DNA of 64,000 nt from Pieris napi (GCF_905475465.1 NC_062249.1:5654501-5718500); one strand, 5' to 3'. Shown: positions 47,033-59,130, numbered from the stretch's first letter. Translations and numbers: made by a program. Notes: generated by a model not told the origin, from the letters alone.

Positions 47033-47246
47033 AGTATTTTTATTAAAACGCAGTGTTGGCCTAGTAGCTGGAGCGTGACTCTCATCCCTGAGTTCGTAGG
47101 ATCGAACCCCGGCTGTGCACTAATGGACTTTAGTGAGGTAACCAGTATTCTTTGGACCTAAAAAAGGACGGCGTATGTCGGGCACAGTAGGCTGGTAGGT
47201 ATACTTGCCTATTATTTAAAAAAAATATTTTTTGGCCTAGTATTTT
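47033..47246 (+). mobile_element. tRNA-derived SINE, 3'-shortened
   Basis: GCAGTGTTGGCCTAGTAGCT, B box GGATCGAACCCCGG (one change) and a deleted body. TAGTATTTT occurs on both sides and may be the target duplication. Confidence 0.78.
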
Positions 47247-47607
47247 GCCTTTTACAAAACCCTTTTACCCTTTTTTCATTTCATAATATACTTCCAAATA
47301 TAAAATTCCTATAAGTGACGCAGAAAATATATGGCAACTGAAATATCCAGAAGCCTTCCTGAGTCCTACAATAAGCAATTACTGAGATTTTAGGCAAAAA
47401 ATAAAGCAATGATTATTATATTTATGATCATCACATTACTTATTTAATAGTACATGAAGTATCTACAGTACGTCCCTGTTAACCAAACGATAAGTCTTCG
47501 CGATGCGGGGTTAAGGAAATTTCTTTAGTGAATATGTTTTAACTAATTGCATTAAAGTCCACTAGTATTTACTATATCTGTACTAAAATTAAAAATAATA
47601 CAGTGTT
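47247..47607. other. Non-coding stretch
   Basis: AT-rich; nothing recognised. Confidence 0.5.
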
Positions 47608-47725
47608 TTGGCCTCAAATTGATAGATTATTTATAGACAAGTAGGTAATCAGTAGGTGTCTGACACAAGTCGATGATTTTAGGTTTAAGACATTCCGGTT
47701 TCCTCACGATGTTTTTCACTCACAG
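47608..47725 (-). mobile_element. SINE fragment, minus strand
   Basis: GACAAGTAGGTAATCAGTAG, TGTCTGACACAAGTCGATGA and TTCCTCACGATGTTTTTC are the complement of the SINE body. Confidence 0.72.
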
Positions 47726-48929
47726 CTACACTTTGCAACATATTATATAGAGATGAAGTGTGTAAGGATATATAGTCTTTGGATCTACTCAAGTGATGAA
47801 ATGATTTTAGCAATAGCCACAGTATTTGTGAGTGTCAAAGACAAAAGGCGAATTTTTCGTGATAGTCGGATTTTCTAAGTACGGTGAAAAAACGGACGAG
47901 CGAAAACGTTACTTACAAATGCTGCCTTAACGATGAGAGATATATAATTTACGTGTAGAGAAAACTTTTATAGCTTGATAATACAAACGCATATAATAAT
48001 ATGTCTACCTTTTATATTATATAAAAACAGGTCCTATGCCGCGTCTATCTGTCTGTTCCCTTCTACTCATGATGAACGTTTAGGTATATAATTTTTCGTT
48101 TACGGGTTGCCATTGCGAAAAATATTGGGTCGCTGGTTTATAATTACCTTACGTATCAACCAACCAATAGTAACCTCAGTAGTTATAGAAACAAACTAGT
48201 TGGATGTTTGTTTACACTTAATATTTGTAATATAAATAATTTATTTCTCAGTAGGTTTCTATTAAAGAGAAACAAAACACGACTTGCTAATAAAAATTGA
48301 AATTTGAAAATAGAATTTACAAAACTAATAGACCTTAAAATTGTCTTTGGCATTGAGTTCTCTAATTCGTAACAATAGAAGGAAATATTAATAGTTAAAT
48401 TTGTATAGTATCTTTGTATTTTCAAGGGAGGCAATAAATTTGCGATACGCGACGGAACGCAATTTGCTTTGTCACTGAATTTTCTCTTCGCGTATTTCAG
48501 CGAAATTGAGAGGCTGATTTTGTTGTAAATATAATTATTGCTTGCGTAGGTATACGAGGTGAGAATTATTGATAACAAAAGTTCGTTATTCTGTTTGCTC
48601 TTCTAGAAAAAAACCACCAAAAATGGTAACTAGGTAGGAAAACCTGAGGTGTTTGATTCAAATCCATTTTTTTTAAATTTTGGTTTTACAGCATAGGAGA
48701 TTATTAGTCCCTAAATTTAAACAACGATTACAAAAACCTCAATAGTTCTTATTATTATGACATTATGATAATATTATTGCATGCCTATTTTTATATACTT
48801 ATGTCTGATTGTGCAGTTTTTTTTATTGTTAATCGAACTAACAAAACAAATCCCGAACGCACCAATTGATTTTTCTATATACCCAATCAGACTTTTTATA
48901 CAGTGTAAATATCATGAAGACCAGAAAAT
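47726..48929. other. Non-coding stretch
   Basis: A 131-codon minus-strand frame (48578-48183) is present but shows no domain, and I do not call it a gene. Confidence 0.5.
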
Positions 48930-48990
48930 AGCAGCCCAGGCATCGACGTCGTGTCAGGCATAGAAGGCCGATAATCTACTAGCCTTTATT
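48930..48990 (+). mobile_element. Short SINE scrap
   Basis: CGACGTCGTGTCAGGCATAG then AAGGCCGATAATCTACTAGC matches the SINE body; no promoter or tail. Confidence 0.6.
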
Positions 48991-51900
48991 TAAAAACAAA
49001 ATACAAAGGAAACGGCGCCACTCAGATACCGTCTATTTAGCGAACTTGCCTTAAGACCTTATGGAATAAATTTTAAATTTAACCTTATATTTACTGTTCT
49101 AAATTCAAATCGAATCATCGAGTTTCTGACAGAAGATTAAAATTCAGCCCGTTGAAGCAAGATGGCGGCCAAAGTTACGACGTAACAAGCAACAAAATTG
49201 TCGGAATTCAAATCACGTGACAAAAGTACTGCAGTACGCCTCCTACAACAAATTCAATAAAGTTACCGAAACTACGGTAAGGGGAATACATAATTTCTTA
49301 GTGTCTTTGTGCGCGATAGTAATGGGCCGCAACTATCGAGTAACAAATCTATATTAATTCCCATGATTTTTACAAATCATAAAGAAAACTTTATCAGTTT
49401 TAGTTATTTTTAGTCCGTTAGAGGATGTTAAACGAATAAACGAAAACCTCATCAGGCAATCATGACTTGAGTTTAGGATCAAAGCTACGAATGTTTTCTT
49501 TTATGTTGAATATTTCACATGAAAATATGACAGATGACAGTGTCAGTTTATAATATTTTGAAGGAACTGTTATTTATAGCCACCAATGACATAAGATGCC
49601 AATGTCTCTAGTTATTGTGCTATGTCAAAATCATTAAAAATTTATAAAATTTGACGTAATAAAACTATCGATACATCTAGCACATCTCTTTTCAAATCTA
49701 GTTACGACTCGTGAATATATTTTGTAATTACAGGTAAAGTTGAAGATGAAAATTTTCGACGCAGCTGCGCTCCACCTCCACGCTCTAATTTAAATTCAAG
49801 AAATGCTATTTAAATTTATTATTTAACTCATTACTCAGAGGCATATTCCGTTTAGCCTAGAAGTCACGAAGTAAAATTTAAAGATACACTAGCTTTAGGC
49901 AACAAAAAAGTTTAAATAGAAAAGTTTTTATATATTAAACGCCAATCATATAAATTACCACGTCTTCATTTGCAATTCAACTAAAAACAAGATTCAACTT
50001 AAATAGCAACACTGCAGATCTTGATCCGCCATATTGTATTTAATTCGCGCCAAGTCGGTTCAATTTTCAAATTTCGAACTTGGTTGTTCGTTTTCAACTT
50101 GGGAATGGAGAGCTCCGTATTCGCGGCACGAGTTTTACGCCTCTAGTTGTTACTTCAAATTCGAAATTAGAATGTCATTTGAATAATTGACAGCTGATAT
50201 AATATTTTTCAATTAGTAACTACACCATTTAGATATGAACTTTATAGGTATACTTTATAGGTAACATAATTTGGGAAATAGTTATCATATTAATTACTAC
50301 AAATTTAGATTTACCTTACCTAAATATTCCTAATATTCGACGCGTATTATTAACATTATTGAAACATTTCAGTACTATTACACACATTTATTAGATTTTT
50401 CGTAGCCAAAAATCCTGTAGGTCCCTATAATTCAATAAATGTTTAAAAAAAATAGTTTGATAGAAAGCCATCAGCTAAAAAAATCCAGAATATGCAACAG
50501 ACAACACAGATTAAAAACTAAATTTAAACTTGGAACGCAAAGCAATCCCGACAGTTCCTATTCGCTTCCCGGATTCCGAGTTCCTTGTCGAGTGAAGTAA
50601 ACAAAATTTCTGCAAGGATATGAGGGCCCCCCTCCCACGGGGGAACTAGTTAACGTTTTTACGTGGGGAGATTTTTATATGTGTGCGTTAGGGTGGTTTT
50701 TAGTAGGTTTTTGGATTTATGTATGCGTGAGATTTAATAACGTATTAATGTGTTTAATTTTAAACATGGTTGAAAATGATGAAATTGCATAAGAAACTGA
50801 GTAGACGTACCTACGTAGGTATGTAATTTTAGTTCCAACATATAATACCAAGTTCTTACACTTTGTTTATGACCCATATATGGCACATGGGAATAAGTAT
50901 AAAATAAAATAATTTAAGTTGTATTAAATAAACGAACATCAAAAGTTACAACGTTTTTGTAATTAATAAAACAGATGAAAAAAAATTCAAATTTAGAACG
51001 CAAACCAGAGAATATATTTTAAATTACCCAAAAAACAAATACGTAGAACGTACCTACGAAAAACACCCATTGAAATTTCAACACCACACTGGCACTCAAG
51101 AAAAAAACTAAATCGAAATTTAAATTCTCATTCGTTGCTAAGTATCCCACCCCTTTTTTCACCCCAAGAATCGCTAAGGCGGGGGGAAACACCCAGAAGG
51201 GGTGGGGTTTTTTCCCCTTTGAAGAATTGCCTCAAGGCGCCATACGCCTGTGTGTGTGCTGCTCAGTAAAAGGGTATAGTTTTTGTACGAAAGCTTAAAC
51301 GTTATTTTCGTTGGATATTGCGTTCTAGTTAAAATCAAATTAAAATAGTTTGAATTTAGAAGACTAATTGAATTTCGAAAGTATTTTTTGTGAATAAAAT
51401 TCTAGTTTTAATAAATGTAAACTTTGATTTTTTATAGATTAAAATTTATTGTTAATTTTTGCTATGAGAAATAGGTAGGTATAGGTAGCTTCCTGTTTAA
51501 CTAAATATATGTATTGTTAGTACAAGTAAACATTCAAATAATAATAACAATGTACCTAAAGATCCTTATACAATATTTTAATATTTAATATAAATCACAG
51601 CATTTAATTATATTTTATGTTCCGTCTCGTGTTTATATCCTATCGCGTCCGCGCCTCCCCTTGTCCTTAATAATGCATTCAGAAAGTACACCGTGACCGA
51701 GTTCGCAAAGAGTAAAGATAAGCAAACAAATCCTGTTTGAATATGGAATTTGCTCTCAGTACAGGCTGCTTGTAAATTTGAAATTCGAACATGAAATGTG
51801 AATTTGAAGTTAAAAATGATGTTCCATTTTTAAAATAATTTCGACGTTCGAACTACAGTGACAAAATATGTTTCCGGCTGTACCACGACTACATACTTTG

Positions 51901-53565
51901 CCCTCTTGCAAATCTACGTTTTTTTATAAAGAATAAAATTAAAATAACTATATCTTTTAATATATATAAAACGTGGTTTTACAATAAATTATTAGAAATA
52001 GTAATTACTACAATTAGCTTATAGTTTCTATTTCTTCGAATAATGCAAATAAGCAACAAAAATTCTATGACCTCTATTCCAAATCTATTTTCGATTCACT
52101 AGGAATCGAACCTAGGCCCTAAATGCTATGATAGCGAATGGCATATACCTACAAATATCAAAGCAAAGTAAAAGATAAGGGTGCAAATTCACACCCTTTA
52201 TAAACATTTTGCACCCGGAGAAAATCTTCGCGACTCATTACGCGCCCCCACCCCCTCTTGGGGGTTGAAGGGGGAAATCTTCGTTCAAATCTCTGACGTT
52301 TTATCTAAATGGGCCTCGGAATGGGTGTCGTTTCTGCTAATGACCCCTAAGAAATGGTAAGACGTAGATTTGTTGCCTACGAATGTTATTGCTGGTTCAA
52401 TTAAATTAATTTATGTTTAAGACAGTTTATATAAACAAAATAATTAATTTATTAATTTAATTAACTTTTAATTTTTTTGGGTTTCGTCAATTAAATATTT
52501 TATCATTGCTCTTTTTAAATGAGGCATTCAAATATTTAAAGTTTATAGTTTATGAAGACCGTAAGAATCTTTATAATACGGATTATTAGTAGATAGTATT
52601 TTTAAGAACCCTACGTATATACAAGTAATAATTAATTTATATAAGATTATATGTTACAAAACTTATTATATAGGTAATATATTGAATCCGGATATTATTT
52701 AACTATAGTTATATTTTAAAGTATTCCTATTTTTTCCTTGTGTTAATAAACAAGTTACTATTACTAGAATTTTAAGCGTGCACAGAAAATATCTGTACAA
52801 AAATCCTTAATTTATAAGAACAAAACTCTTAAGATTATAATTTTTCCTTATAAATCAAATACAAACAATTATTACCAAAATACGAAGTATCATCGAAAGT
52901 ACGTTTCAATTAAAACTAATTTCTAATCCTTATTTACAGTGTCTTAGTTTCGACCTAGATTTTGAAAATCGAACGGGTCCTAAAACTATTTCCTCCAACT
53001 TAGGGTCGGATGAAACCGATTTGAAACCGATACGATATATTCGAATAATTAAATCGATACAATTTCATTAAACCCGGAACGCAACAATAACAGATGTTCG
53101 AAATTTAAATTCAACGGAAATTTTGCTAGACGGCAATCTGGTGGAGCAATTTAGCTCTAACTGAGTCATTTGGAAGGAGGGGTAAGGAAGGTAGCGTCTT
53201 CGCGGGGGGCAGATGATTCGTAATTTGTTTTCTGTAGGCAAGGTGCTACGGGAAGATGGTGCAACTGAAAATTGGGACACAAATCTTGGACATTTATATG
53301 TGTAGCTCGTGAATATGATTAAATAAAATAATAAAGGCATTGCGTATGTATGATCTTACCAAGTACCTACAGATATTGAAGGTGAGAGACAACTAGAACG
53401 GAGCAGTTGTTTTTTGGGACAGTCTAAAAGAACTACTTGGTCTAGGCTACAGACCATGCCATAGGTTAAAAATTATAATGGGTTAATTTGAAATACCTAG
53501 ACATACTTGATATAAGATATATTGTATTTTGACATTCATATTCATGTTTAATTGTAAGTACTTTC
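48991..53565. other. Long non-coding stretch, nearly free of recognised repeats
   Basis: About 4.6 kb with no gene and almost no SINE/LINE pieces, the largest such gap in the window. It holds an AAGATGGCGGC site (49159-49169), several TTCGAA-centred words, and C/G-run blocks at 50625-50650, 51135-51230, 52240-52280 and 53195-53215. A tRNA-like minus-strand B-box (GGTTCGATTCC) lies at about 52089-52110. The lack of insertions could mean constraint, for example a regulatory region. Confidence 0.5.
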
Positions 53566-53725
53566 ACTGTATTGTCGAACCAATTAGAATTGGGGACCTT
53601 CAAGAAAAGAGCGTACCAATTCCTAAAAAGCCGGCAACGCACTTGCGAGCCCTCAGGCATTGAGAGTGTCCGGCGCCAGTATCACTAATCATCAGATGAG
53701 TCTCGCTTGCTCGTTTGTTTTTGTT
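53566..53725 (+). mobile_element. CR1/jockey-like LINE 3' tail
   Basis: GTCGAACCAATTAGAATTGG, GACCTTCAAGAAAAGAGCG, then AAAGCCGGCAACGCACTTGC and a decayed end. Confidence 0.8.
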
Positions 53726-54219
53726 CTGCGCAAAGTCAGATTTAAAAGTAGGTATGAATGGCCAAATTGACTGGGAAAAATTAAGCCATACCTTATGTAA
53801 TACATACATTATTTATTAATCAAACACTATTATAAATCCATCCTCAAAAGCGTATGAATTTTTCCGCTCCAGAAAATTCACTTTCACTACTTTGACCACC
53901 GCCCGCCCTGACTGATGCCGCTCTGAGAAAATGCACAGCGTTTCATTACGTTTTCTCGTTTAGAGAGACACGATTTATGGCCCACACCTCACACACTAAT
54001 AACTACTGCTATTTTCTATTACTTCCGTACATTTTATCTTCCTTAAATAAATTACTATATAGTTATTATTGTAGGTATCTTAATAATACTTGTAAATTGA
54101 TAATTCACCCGAATTAAAGATCCGATTTCATTTTCCCAACGCTAAAGGACTCTGATAGTTTAGAATTGTGATTAACAAATACGTTAAAAGCCTTCTATTA
54201 TTGTAACTAAATATGTGTA
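53726..54219. other. Non-coding stretch
   Basis: No gene; includes a weak copy of the TGACC composite motif at 53882-53906. Confidence 0.45.
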
Positions 54220-54350
54220 TTTTTTATGTACTAGGAGGAAACCGAGCAGGCGGCTCACCTGATGTTAAGTGATCTCGCCGCCCATGGACCCTCACATTGC
54301 CAGGCTCGCAAGTGCGTTGCCGGCCTTTCGAGAATTGGTACGCTGTTTTA
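54220..54350 (-). mobile_element. CR1/jockey-like LINE 3' tail, minus strand
   Basis: GGCGGCTCACCTGATGTTAA, CGCCGCCCATGGACCCTCAC and AAGTGCGTTGCCGGCCTTTC are the complement of the tail. Confidence 0.85.
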
Positions 54351-54557
54351 TGCACATTATTTAAACATTAAATTAGAATCCTAGAATGTTTCTGTGTAAT
54401 TCTTTTTATTGTAACATTTAATAATAATACATTTAACGTGTAACGGTGAACTGAAGATATTATTTTTATTATATTGTACTTACATATAGTCTTTGAGAAA
54501 GAGACAGAAACAGAAAACTATTGTCACTCTTATTATATTATGTTAAACTTACGTAAA

Positions 54558-54912
54558 GAGGAGTGTTGGCCTAGTGACTTGCGTGCGCCTCTCATCACTG
54601 AAGTCATAGGTTCGATTCCTGTGCAGCAATGGACTTTCTATCTATGTGCGTATTAACACTCGCTTGTACGGTGAACGAAAACATCGTGAGTTACCTCATG
54701 ATACCTGCTTTAGACCTAGACGACAGCGTGTGGCCAGAAGGCTGATAAAAAAACAGTAACGAACACGAACGAACATTTTTTTTTAAATATCTCTCATTAT
54801 ATTTTTTATTTTATTTTTTTCTTTGATTTATTTTGTGTGTTTTTATTAGTAATAAATGTTATGTCTATGTCTAAGAAACATTTGAGACCTTAAAGCTTGT
54901 AGCGCCACTAGT
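54558..54912 (+). mobile_element. tRNA-derived SINE interrupted by an insert
   Basis: The head and body (GTGTTGGCCTAGTGACTTGC, GGTTCGATTCC, AAAACATCGTGAG) run to GCCAGAAGGCTGAT at about 54747. The tail (TTGAGACC, CTTGTAGCGCCACTAG) resumes near 54881. The 130 bp between are AT-rich and unrelated. Confidence 0.75.
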
Positions 54913-55344
54913 TTTTTTAACCTTTTAATAAGCTAAATCTTTAAACACGTAAAATTCTCTAAATAATTTACTATTTTATAATAGCCACTACACACTTAAC
55001 ACATCCACTGCACTCAAACTAACAAATGCAACCCTTCTGTCCAAGATGGTCACTGTCTTCGTGGGAGCGAAAACAGGTTACGTCTTAAGGGGACAAAATG
55101 ACCACGGGTCACCGTGGGAACGGACTAGATAATGCTATAAGGAAGGGTTGAACTGGTTTAAGTATTACTAATTTTGGTTTAAGGATTGAAACATTCGTTA
55201 TTTAAATCTAGCTATTTTCTTGGTTTTGGGCGCGTTTTGTTTTTACGATAAACAGAATTTTATCATCTTTTTTTTTCAGATAATAATGTGATTGGAAGAT
55301 TGAATTAGAGGTTTTCCTCTAGTCCAATTATATTAATATAATAA
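54913..55344. other. Non-coding stretch with two composite motifs
   Basis: No gene. CGTGGGA sites at 55060-55067 and 55113-55120, each next to GGTCAC or TGACC words. Confidence 0.45.
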
Positions 55345-55705
55345 AAACCATGCAAAGAAACGAATTTAGTTATATATTAGTTTTTAGTTTATGGGATGTC
55401 GTTGATCCCTTGGAAAAAGGGACTCAGTATGGGATGCTACTTTCCTTTGGAGTAGAGACTCATGGGCCGTGGGGTTCAAGTGCACAGGCGCTTATTAAAG
55501 ATTTAAGTTGGCCCCTGGTAGATAGAACCGGTGACCCCAGAGCTGGTGCTTTTTTCGCTTAAAGAATAAGTGTCGCAATACTGCAAGGAAATGCTGCCAG
55601 CGTTAAAGGTACACTGCCACAGGGACCAAACTTTTTATATTTGTTTTGATTTTCTTTTTAATAATTTTTATTATTACTTTGTAGGTTAAGAAAATTATAA
55701 ATACT
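55345..55705 (+). pseudogene. LINE reverse-transcriptase C-terminus (HGPWG family) with in-frame stop
   Basis: The frame reads FGVETHGPWGSSAQALIKDL, DRTGDPRAGAFFA, a TAA at 55560, then RISVAILQGNAASVKGTLPQ in the same frame. Related copies lie at 21106-21240 (+), 34685-34880 (-) and 44395-44725 (-). The GPWG..A..L...TGD.R.G....QRIS.A...GNAAS pattern is a conserved LINE C-terminus, but I cannot name the clade. Confidence 0.72.
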
Positions 55706-55859
55706 GTATACTTGATTGTAATCAATAAAATTATTTAGTTATAATGATGAAAACGTATTTATAATTGCATAAAATATGAATAAAATATAGCATATTACCC
55801 TGTCCTATTTCAAATAATCATGCCTTATCATGTACCGCCATCATCAAGTAAAGAGCGTA

Positions 55860-55975
55860 GTAAAGAACGTACCACCTTAAAGGACAGCAACGCACTTGCA
55901 AAGCTCCTGGTGTTGCCATGAGTGTCTGTAATCATTAAACTTTAAGCCTGCTCGTTTGATGCCCATAATAAAAAT
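55860..55975 (+). mobile_element. CR1/jockey-like LINE 3' tail, degenerate
   Basis: GAACGTACCACCTTAAAGG, ACAGCAACGCACTTGC and CCTGCTCGTTTGATGCCC follow the tail with many changes. Confidence 0.65.
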
Positions 55976-56189
55976 CATATCAAGTTTTTCTTTATTTTAG
56001 AAAATTACAAGTATACTCCCTTGATTGGATCAACAAGAAACTATAGAATAAAGAGATATTAGAATTATATTTAAAAGTATACCTTTCTGCTTATTTGCTT
56101 TGATAGTACCTATACATTACGAATACTTTTTACTTTTTAGGAAAATTTTGACGTGTGCCCTGTGATAGCGTATTATGTTATAGCGTACA

Positions 56190-56300
56190 ATTATCGTAAA
56201 ATGCCGGCAACGCACTTGCGAGCCTTCTTGCAATATGAGTGTCCATAGTCGGTGGGTTGAGCCTCCTGCCCGTTTGCCTCCTATTACATATAAAATATAT
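56190..56300 (+). mobile_element. CR1/jockey-like LINE 3' tail
   Basis: AATGCCGGCAACGCACTTGC, ATGAGTGTCCATAGTCGG and GAGCCTCCTGCCCGTTTGCC; the CATCAGG segment is deleted. Confidence 0.8.
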
Positions 56301-56438
56301 AAAAAGAACGATGATGTATCTACTGCCTCTACTAAAATAATATCAGATGATTATAGGTACTTAATGTGAATAATGAAGCGTAGATGTAATTGAATTCATA
56401 AGTACGTTTGAAAATTCAAATGATATATAAATGTTTTA

Positions 56439-56753
56439 TTAAATACAAATATTGGGAGTTTTATTAGCATATTCTAGATAGGAAATGTAATCTAAAGGGA
56501 GAACAAAAGGGAATTTCTGGCTAAGAATGCAAATATAAAAAAGATAACTGTAGAAAGCTACCCCTTGCTCCCCAACAATCATATAGATTCGTTTCTTATT
56601 ACATAAGTCTAAGCTCGCAGAAACTCGTGAAAGACTTTTAGCTGCTGTCAGAGTCACTTTTAAATCCTCTTGGAGAGTGGTGTTGATTTTTATAGCAGCA
56701 GCACTTAAATTCAAATTCTCTGCAATCGTTGAAAAATTCAACCCATCATCCAT
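56439..56753 (-). other. Unrecognised 104-codon open frame
   Basis: The first half (MDDGLNFSTIAENLNLSAAA, LTAAKSLSRVSASLDL) has protein-like composition; the second half is hydrophobic and AT-driven. It might be a first exon of a gene or a transposon remnant, but I recognise no family and see no clear splice donor. Low confidence. Confidence 0.2.
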
Positions 56754-56759
56754 TAGTAG

Positions 56760-58630
56760 GCGTTTTAACGGGTATTTGACGATATAATCGTTTTATTATA
56801 TTTTTAATTTCTTTCCGTAGGATATATTTGCTAGGCATGCATACAATTGCGGGATCTCGATCTCAAGAGATCGGGATTGCATTCCTTGGTTCTAGAAGCA
56901 TTTTGTTCAAGATAAAACATGGTGATACAACCGTGGCCGACAATTTCTTCTCAGAAAATTTGCATTTAATATAAATTATAATCATGCTTTTACTATCATA
57001 AGTATACATGTGACCTATTTTGTTATTTTTGATTTTTCTAAACTGTATCTGTTTAACATGTATTAAATGGGGGTTGAATCATCGGACAATGGTCATCGTG
57101 GGAACTTCTTAAGAAAGGGGCTCGGTTTTTGTTAATAACTTCAAGTCGAATTAATATATTTACCGTTTATTTTGTTTTATTAATAAATATAATTTGTTCT
57201 TTGATTCTTGCCTTTATAATGCGACATTATTTTATATAAAAATTGGATGAAATAGGTAGAAAAGCTATCATTTTTATACGTTGTTTGTAAACAATTATAC
57301 TTTGACGTGTCCATATTCGTAGTCGTAACTTATTATAAAATAATTATTTATAATTGCATTAACATTTTGCATGCTAGGCCAGGCTTACTGTATAGAATAT
57401 TTACGATTACCGAGGTTGCGTGAGTCGAATCCCATCGCAGACGTAAGACGTATATGCTGTATTTAAGTAAAAGAGATGCAAAGGTGATCTATGTATCATT
57501 GGGCAACACGTACATACACATATAAAGTCAGTTCACATGATCTTTTAAATAATATAATATTTGATTAACAATTCTTATCGGATTAGTTCCCTCATCATTC
57601 TATCTTATAAGAATACTACTACTTTGTTATTGAAATTTCCATTACAGCCTAAAAATAAACTCATTATAAAAAAATGTAATTTAGCTGAAATGGATTATTC
57701 AATATGTTTTAATTTAAATATATCACTTTAAAATATAAATACGTAAATCTCAATAAATATTATGGCCGTTTGGCCATCTAGTGTCGAATAGAAAAAACCG
57801 TTGACTAATAGGAATTAATTATATTTTGTATAACGCCATCTCTTGAGCAGTAGCAAAGCGAATTGTTTTTCATAAATTTTTATGTTAGTTTGATAATACA
57901 ATTAACTTGAAGTGCAATTTCGAATGGTTTTCGATAAATTCATATTATTATATTTCTTAATTTTTTTCCTTCCTATCCTCCTTCCTATTTTATTTTTGCA
58001 TTGTTTGAAAGCAGTAATGTTTTTTACTTCACTGCCATCTTGTGCTGAAAAGATAAACCAACGAAGATTTTTGATTACTAGGATTTAAATTCACTACTTG
58101 ACCTATAATTTTTGGTAGTAAATGATGCCTTAAACATTTTTAACATAAACTAACACGTCGCGCTGTTTTACTTTAAACAAAAAAATATCTGTACTTTAAT
58201 AAAAATATTATTGTTTTTAAATAAGTAATATAAATCAGCCATACGTAGAACAATGTATTACTTCATGATTCATAGCAATGCAAAGCTAACCTAACCTTAT
58301 GCAATATTGTAAATATTTTAATAAATTAACCATATTTTGGATTGGTAAGTAACTAAAATCAGTAATTTAAAAAAAAAATAGTTATAATTATTAATCTACC
58401 CATGGAGAATAGGCGGTCCTGATTAATGTAGGACATTGAGTCGACCCAAAAATGTGTCTAAAATAATAATGTTATTTTTTTTTATACCTTACCCTAATTC
58501 ATTTTGATATGAACCACGATTGTTTTAAGTTGGACCACATATGACGTCTTAATAGACAACTTAAAAGACACATTTTAAAAATTTGCTGTCAATAAAAAAA
58601 AAATTTAATACAAATAATGCATAAACTCTC
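56760..58630. other. Non-coding stretch
   Basis: No gene. Contains a CGTGGGAA site (57097-57104) and a degenerate B-box-like word near 57420 (GAGTCGAATCCC). Confidence 0.5.
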
Positions 58631-58819
58631 AGCCCTGCGATTCTGTAACTCACTTTTCGAACTCACACAGCGGTTTTCGCATCGGCGGTCACTCTCAAAT
58701 CAGTCGTGAAGCAGTCATTTTATGATTTGGCATTCTGAAAAACAATAAACTACAAGCTCCCACCTTTTGCGAAAACCGCTGTGTGAGTTCGAAAAGTGAG
58801 TTACAGAATCGCAGGGCAG
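58630..58819. mobile_element. MITE with 49-bp perfect terminal inverted repeats
   Basis: 58633-58681 (CCCTGCGATTCTGTAACTCA and onward) is the exact complement of 58768-58816. CAG on both sides (58630-58632 and 58817-58819) fits a 3-bp target duplication. The element is 184 bp with no coding capacity. The superfamily is undetermined: a 3-bp duplication is found in PIF/Harbinger and some Academ-type elements. Confidence 0.82.
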
Positions 58820-59130
58820 GTCCTTATAACTATATACTACGCTCCTCTACTAGATGCTTTTTGGAAATTCCATCTCACAGCTCATCCTTCTTAGGCAATT
58901 CGTTTAGGATCTCCGCCATTAAGTTATGGAATAGGCTGCCCAACTCCATACGAATGGCTACCTCCCTAACATATTTTAAAACTCTTCTGCATAAATATTT
59001 CTTAACCATATCCCATCAGCTCAATCGTGACTTTTGTAATTCTTGTATTTCTAAAAACAATAACTAACCTTTAAATATAATAACTAAAATATGTTATTAA
59101 AAGGAGTCCCTTTAGGCAAGGTTATGTTAG
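58817..59130 (+). pseudogene. LINE reverse-transcriptase C-terminus, CR1/L2-like
   Basis: The frame from about 58820 reads YNYILRSSTRCFLEIPSHSS followed by SFLGNSFRISAIKLWNRLPN and SIRMATSLTYFKTLLHKYFL, the C-terminal signature of CR1/L2/jockey-like reverse transcriptases, to a stop near 59067. The following 60 bp (AATAACTAAAATATGTTATT, AAAGGAGTCCCTTTAGGCAA) are shared with 44415-44505. Confidence 0.7.

Noticed and set aside
48183..48578. 131-codon minus-strand frame
   Set aside because: AT-driven composition, no domain, no splice or start context; most likely chance.
52085..52145. Minus-strand tRNA-like stretch with GGTTCGATTCC
   Set aside because: Only the B box is convincing; I could not build a cloverleaf, so it may be an old SINE head or chance.
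45855..53215. Idea that the region belongs to a Hox or other developmental gene
   Set aside because: There is no homeobox or any exon in the window; the motif and GC-block evidence is suggestive only, so no gene was named.
57374..57445. B-box-like GAGTCGAATCCC
   Set aside because: No A box at the right distance and no SINE body after it.
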